Positions 60,368 through 64,000 of a DNA stretch of 64,000 nt are shown one piece after another. The notes beneath the pieces are model-generated. The model ran no database searches and was not told where the DNA came from. It saw only the letters and a program-made list of their open reading frames with translations. This DNA comes from Geotalea sp. SG265 (GTDB lineage Bacteria > Desulfobacterota > Desulfuromonadia > Geobacterales > Geobacteraceae). The stretch covers positions 1 to 64,000 of the forward strand of contig NZ_JAKZFT010000004.1 in assembly GCF_022808985.1 (NCBI RefSeq), in the 5' to 3' direction. A program made the translations under genes and the position numbers. Within the stretch, counting starts at the first letter, position 1, and every line of letters begins with the position of its first letter.

Positions 60368-61642
60368 ATGAACTTGCTGATAAAAGGAGGGCGGGTTGTT
60401 GACCCGTCGCAGAACATCGATGAAACTCAGGACCTTTTGGTGGTGGACGGCACCATCAAGGAACTGGGCAAAGGATTGAAAGCCCCCGCCGGCGCCGAGG
60501 TGATCGATGCCGCCGGGCTTGTGGTCACGCCGGGGTTGATCGACATGCACGTCCATCTGCGCGATCCGGGGCTGGAATACAAGGAAGACATCGTCACCGG
60601 CTCAAAAGCTGCCGCAGCCGGCGGATTCACTTCCGTTGCCTGCATGCCCAACACCAAGCCGGTCAACGACAACAAGGCCATCACCTCCTATATCCTGACC
60701 AAAGCCAAGGCAGAAGCCCTGGTCAATGTTTTCCCGGTGGGAGCCATTACCCAGGGGAGCAAGGGAGAGAATCTGGCCGAGATGGGAGAACTGAAGGAAG
60801 CGGGCTGCGTCGCCGTTTCCGATGACGGCCGTCCGGTGGTCAACGCCGAGCTCATGCGCCGGGCCCTTGAGTATGCCAAAGGGATGGGGATTATGGTCAT
60901 CACCCATTCGGAGGAACTGGCACTTTTGGGTGAAGGGGTGATGAACGAGGGATTCACCGCCACCGAGCTGGGGCTGAAGGGAATTCCCTGGGCTGCAGAG
61001 GATGTGGCCGTCGCCCGCGACGTCTATCTTGCAGAGTTCACCAATTCCCCCATCCATATCGCCCACATCTCCACCAAAGGATCGGTGCGGATCATCAAGA
61101 ACGCCAAAGCGCGCGGCGTGCAGGTTACCTGCGAAACCGCACCCCACTATTTCTCCCTCACCGACGAGGCTGTGCGTGGCTATGAAACCAACGCCAAGAT
61201 GAACCCGCCGCTCCGGGAAGCAGACGACGTGGCCGCCATCAAGGCAGGTCTGGCCGACGGCACCATCGACGCCATCGCCACCGACCATGCCCCCCATCAC
61301 CTGGACGAGAAGGATGTTGAATTCAACCTGGCGATGAACGGCATCATCGGCCTGGAAACATCCCTCCCCCTCTCCCTGAAGCTGGTGGAAGACAAGGTGC
61401 TGGATATGAAGGCCCTGATTGAAAAGATGGCTGTTAAACCGGCACAGATCCTGGGGCTCGACCGGGGGACACTCAAAGCAGGAACCCCAGCCGACGTCAC
61501 CATCATCGACCCCAAAGCGGAATGGGTGGTAGAAGCGGACAAGCTCGCCAGCAAATCGAAAAACTCCCCCTTCCTCGGCCAGAAGATGAAGGGTGTTGCC
61601 GCCTACACCATCGTAGGCGGGAAAGTGGTATTCAAAAGATAA
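60368..61642 (+). CDS. pyrC: Dihydroorotase
   Basis: Catalyses cyclisation of carbamoyl aspartate to dihydroorotate. The 424-residue protein is of the longer (class II/type I-like) bacterial kind. It has [10 protein letters not shown] (His-x-His zinc site), [32 protein letters not shown] and the catalytic Asp in IATDHAPHH. It starts 97 bp after pyrB, across the heptad hairpin, with AAGAGGTG upstream. Confidence 0.96.
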   Translation: MNLLIKGGRVVDPSQNIDETQDLLVVDGTIKELGKGLKAPAGAEVIDAAGLVVTPGLIDMHVHLRDPGLEYKEDIVTGSKAAAAGGFTSVACMPNTKPVNDNKAITSYILTKAKAEALVNVFPVGAITQGSKGENLAEMGELKEAGCVAVSDDGRPVVNAELMRRALEYAKGMGIMVITHSEELALLGEGVMNEGFTATELGLKGIPWAAEDVAVARDVYLAEFTNSPIHIAHISTKGSVRIIKNAKARGVQVTCETAPHYFSLTDEAVRGYETNAKMNPPLREADDVAAIKAGLADGTIDAIATDHAPHHLDEKDVEFNLAMNGIIGLETSLPLSLKLVEDKVLDMKALIEKMAVKPAQILGLDRGTLKAGTPADVTIIDPKAEWVVEADKLASKSKNSPFLGQKMKGVAAYTIVGGKVVFKR

Positions 61643-61682
61643 TCGAACAGTAGCAGCGGCTATTGAAGCAAGGGAGATAGAG

Positions 61683-62810
61683 ATGAAAGCAGTTTTGGCG
61701 CTCGCCGACGGGCGCATCTTCAAAGGCAGATCGTTCGGCGCATCGGGGGAAGCAACCGGCGAGGTGGTCTTCAACACCGCCATGACCGGGTACCAGGAAG
61801 TTCTCACCGATCCGTCGTACAAGGGGCAGATGGTCACCATGACCTACACCCAGATGGGCAATACCGGCATCAATCCGGAAGACATCGAAAGCAAGCAGCT
61901 CTATCTTTCCGGCTTCATCGTCAAGGAATACCACGACCACTACTCCAACTGGCGCGCCACCATGAGCTTGGATGCCTATCTGAAGGAAAACGGCGTCGTT
62001 GGCATCCAGGGGCTCGACACCCGCGCCCTGACCCGGCACCTGCGAGACCATGGTGCCCAGAACGGCATCATCTCCACCACAGATTTCGATCCGGAGAGCC
62101 TGGTGAAAAAGGCCCGGGGGATCCCGAGCATGGCCGGCCTGGATCTGGCTTCCGGCGTCAGCACCGACAAGCCATATCACTGGACCCAGGGGCTGTGGGA
62201 CCTGGAGGGGGGCTACCCGGAAGTCGATCCGAAAAACCTCAAGTACAAGGTGGTGGCCTACGATTTCGGCATCAAGTACAACATCCTCCGCTGCCTGGTG
62301 GATGCGGGCTGCGATGTGACGGTAGTTCCCGCCACCTTCCCGGCGGAGGAGGCGCTGGCCATGAACCCGGACGGCATCTTTCTCTCCAACGGCCCCGGTG
62401 ATCCGGAGCCCCTGGTCAAGGTGCAGGAAGAGATCCGTAAGTTCGTCGGCAAGAAGCCGATCTTCGGCATCTGCCTGGGTCATCAGCTCCTGGGACTCGC
62501 CCTGGGTGGCAAAACCGTGAAGCTGAAATTCGGCAACCACGGCTCCAACTTGCCGGTCATGGATATGGAAACGCGCAAGGTGGAGATCACCGCCCAGAAC
62601 CACGGCTTTGCCGTCGATCTGGATTCACTGGGTGATGTGGCCTGTCTGGGGCACGAGAACCTGAACGACCAGACCGTCGAGGGCATCAGGCACTGCAAAC
62701 TGCCCATATACTCCGTCCAGCATCATCCGGAGGCGTCGCCGGGGCCGCACGACTCACACTATTTGTTTGCGCGGTTTACCCAATTGATGGAATGCCATAA
62801 GGCACTGTAA
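61683..62810 (+). CDS. carA: Carbamoyl-phosphate synthase small subunit
   Basis: The glutamine amidotransferase subunit of CPSase, 375 residues. The N-terminal CPS domain has FNTAMTGYQEVLTDPSYKGQ and GIQGLDTRALTRHLRD. The class I glutaminase domain has GICLGHQLLGLALGG (catalytic Cys) and QHHPEASPGP (His and Glu). It supplies ammonia to carB, which is not next to it in the visible part of the window. Start has AGGGAGATAG upstream. Last pyr gene before the radical SAM gene. Confidence 0.97.
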   Translation: MKAVLALADGRIFKGRSFGASGEATGEVVFNTAMTGYQEVLTDPSYKGQMVTMTYTQMGNTGINPEDIESKQLYLSGFIVKEYHDHYSNWRATMSLDAYLKENGVVGIQGLDTRALTRHLRDHGAQNGIISTTDFDPESLVKKARGIPSMAGLDLASGVSTDKPYHWTQGLWDLEGGYPEVDPKNLKYKVVAYDFGIKYNILRCLVDAGCDVTVVPATFPAEEALAMNPDGIFLSNGPGDPEPLVKVQEEIRKFVGKKPIFGICLGHQLLGLALGGKTVKLKFGNHGSNLPVMDMETRKVEITAQNHGFAVDLDSLGDVACLGHENLNDQTVEGIRHCKLPIYSVQHHPEASPGPHDSHYLFARFTQLMECHKAL

Positions 62811-62879
62811 GGAGTAAGGAGTGAGGTGTGAGGAAAAGACAATGGATCAAACCTCACTCCTCGCGCCTCACTCCTCACC
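62811..62879. repeat. Heptad-repeat hairpin after carA
   Basis: The left arm GGAGTAA GGAGTGA GGTGTGA GGA and the right arm, on the opposite strand, GGTGAGGAGTGAGGCGCG... are arrays of a 7-base unit GGAGTGA. They face each other as at 60277, with different bases. The right arm lies inside the 5' coding part of the next gene if that gene starts at 62842. Confidence 0.65.
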
Positions 62880-63807
62880 GATGAGCTACCTCGATCTTTT
62901 TCAATCTGGTGAATTGCTACAGCGCATCTGCGCTGCATGGCAACGGCTGCAGAGCTGCGATCTCTGCCCCCATGACTGTGGGATCAACCGGCTGTCCGGA
63001 GAAACTGGGATCTGCCGCAGCGGTGCTTTGCCCAAAATTGCCTCGGCTAATGTCCATCGGGGAGAGGAGCCGCCAATCTCCGGCAGCCGCGGCTCGGGAA
63101 CGATCTTCTTTTCCAACTGCAACCTCTCCTGTCGCTTCTGCCAGAACTTCCCCATCAGCCAACTGGGCAATGGTGGAGAGCTGAGCATCCGGGAGCTGGC
63201 AGAGAAGATGCTCAAGCTGCAACGGCAACGGGTGCACAACATCAACCTGGTTACGCCAAGCCATTTTCTGCCCCAGTTTCTGGCTGCGCTGTACATAGCC
63301 ATAAAGGAAGGCTTCAATCTTCCCATCGTCTGGAATTCCAACGGCTATGAGAACGTGGATGTCCTGCAGCTGCTCGACGGAGTTGTGGATATTTATCTGC
63401 CGGACATGAAATATGCGGATGATGCTCCCGCCAGAGCCCTTTCCGGCGCGCCGGGTTATGCCGGGATCAATCGTCTGGCGGTGCGCGAAATGCTGCGCCA
63501 GGTTGGCCACCTGCAGGTTGATGATGAAGGCATCGGCACCCGTGGTTTGATCGTGCGGCACCTGGTTCTGCCGAACCAGCAGGCGGGAAGCACCAAGACA
63601 CTCCCCTGGATTGCCGAAAACCTTGGAGAGGCAACCCATGTGGCGCTGATGAGCCAATATTTTCCAGCCCATATGGCCTTGGCAACGCCGGGCATCGATC
63701 GGGCACTTAACGCCGATGAGTATGACGCAGCGGTGGAGGCTTTGGAGGAGGCGGGCTTGGAAAACGGCTGGGTGCAGGAGCTGGAAAAGGAGCGCCGACC
63801 GGTATGA
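62842..63807 (+). CDS. Radical SAM protein (PflA-like, COG1313)
   Basis: A 321-residue radical SAM enzyme. An N-terminal CDLCPHDCGINRLSGETGIC segment may bind a further cluster or zinc. The SAM cluster motif is CNLSCRFCQNF (C-x3-C-x2-C). Later come WNSNGYENVDVLQLLDGVVDIYLPDMKY and HLVLPNQQAGS. Relatives are uncharacterised PflA-type activases or modification enzymes. The start at 62842 has GAGG at good distance, but 62881 (MSYLDLF) is also possible; the sequence between is made of the heptad repeat. It overlaps the next gene by 4 bp. Confidence 0.85.
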   Translation: MDQTSLLAPHSSPMSYLDLFQSGELLQRICAAWQRLQSCDLCPHDCGINRLSGETGICRSGALPKIASANVHRGEEPPISGSRGSGTIFFSNCNLSCRFCQNFPISQLGNGGELSIRELAEKMLKLQRQRVHNINLVTPSHFLPQFLAALYIAIKEGFNLPIVWNSNGYENVDVLQLLDGVVDIYLPDMKYADDAPARALSGAPGYAGINRLAVREMLRQVGHLQVDDEGIGTRGLIVRHLVLPNQQAGSTKTLPWIAENLGEATHVALMSQYFPAHMALATPGIDRALNADEYDAAVEALEEAGLENGWVQELEKERRPV

Positions 63808-64000
63808 GAACGGTTGTTCTATTGATCATCTCCAACGTCTTCATGACCTTTGCCTGGTATGCGCACCTGAAGAACCTGCAAAACCGGCACTGGCTGATAG
63901 CCGTGGTCGTCTCCTGGGGGATCGCCTTTTTCGAATACCTGGTGCAGGTCCCGGCCAACCGGATCGGCTATCGCGGCAGTTATACCCTGGCGCAGCTGAA
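63804..64000 (+). CDS. DMT-superfamily/DUF486-like membrane protein, N-terminal part
   Basis: It starts with ATG in the overlap with the preceding stop. The first 65 residues are visible: a hydrophobic helix (MRTVVLLIISNVFMTFAWYAHL) and a second (WLIAVVVSWGIAFFEYLVQVP), then ANRIGYRGSYTLAQL. This is the beginning of the small DUF486 membrane family (four helices, about 110 residues). Cut by the window edge. Function unknown. Confidence 0.8.
   Translation, partial: MRTVVLLIISNVFMTFAWYAHLKNLQNRHWLIAVVVSWGIAFFEYLVQVPANRIGYRGSYTLAQL

Noticed and set aside
60602-61840. Long minus-strand open frame (412 codons) opposite pyrC
   Set aside because: It is a shadow of a GC-rich coding region; pyrC is certain and the antisense frame has no recognisable domain.

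Overview
The window reads as a chromosomal segment of a Geobacter/Geotalea-type member of the Desulfuromonadia. This is inferred from the gene mix (DUF2318 and CusA-type metal operons, acyl-CoA dehydrogenase and CoA-transferase clusters with a sigma-54 activator, a PyrR-led pyr operon), high-GC codon use and long co-directional operons. No rRNA, tRNA or CRISPR array was seen, and species identity cannot be proved from the window.

Layout. 1-0.6 kb: 3' part of an IS5-like transposase. 1-3.3 kb (-): lrgA-lrgB-aroK and a probable THUMP protein. 3.4-5.9 kb (+): PAS histidine kinase overlapping a single-domain response regulator. 5.9-9.2 kb (-): orphan cytochrome b of the fumarate reductase type, then an operon of a NapH-like polyferredoxin, an unknown secreted protein and a DUF6448 protein. 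9.6-15 kb (-): OprP-like porin, KimA-like APC transporter, PAP2 phosphatase, cyclopropane fatty acid synthase. 15-17 kb (-): pqiA-pqiB-BON lipoprotein. 17-17.3 kb: intergenic cluster of DnaA-box-like sequences. 17.4-24 kb (-): Cus-type tripartite metal efflux operon with a Met/His-rich periplasmic protein. 24.5-28 kb (-): HMA protein, DUF2318 protein, MacB-like ABC transporter and a frameshifted M23 peptidase.

28.4-41 kb is an acyl-CoA catabolic regulon: an acyl-CoA ligase, two acyl-CoA dehydrogenases, two CoA-transferases (one fused to a GNAT acetyltransferase), a porin, a lipoprotein, a histone-deacetylase-family protein and a divergent sigma-54 activator. The two catabolic transcription units carry matching upstream regions: a -24/-12-like element, a conserved block about 70 bp further upstream and an inverted repeat about 150 bp upstream. 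This suggests that one activator controls both.

41.2-46 kb: a Gly/Ser/Thr-rich secreted protein, glycogen debranching enzyme and treZ. 46.3-56.9 kb (+): a nine-gene, translationally coupled sugar cassette (epimerase, glycoside hydrolase-epimerase fusion, MDR dehydrogenase, Gfo/Idh/MocA oxidoreductase, GT4, three CgeB-like glycosyltransferases, methyltransferase), probably making an uncharacterised glycan or glycoconjugate. 57.2-58.2 kb: an unrecognised gene that looks foreign. 58.3-64 kb (+): a 46-residue lipoprotein, then a PyrR attenuator, pyrR-pyrB-pyrC-carA, a radical SAM protein and the start of a DUF486-like gene.

The most unusual non-coding signals are a dispersed repeat of about 205 bp (two full copies, one internally deleted) whose ends form a 16-bp stem with two G.U pairs followed by a T-run; the paired regulatory regions of the acyl-CoA regulon; and heptad-repeat hairpins inside the pyr operon.
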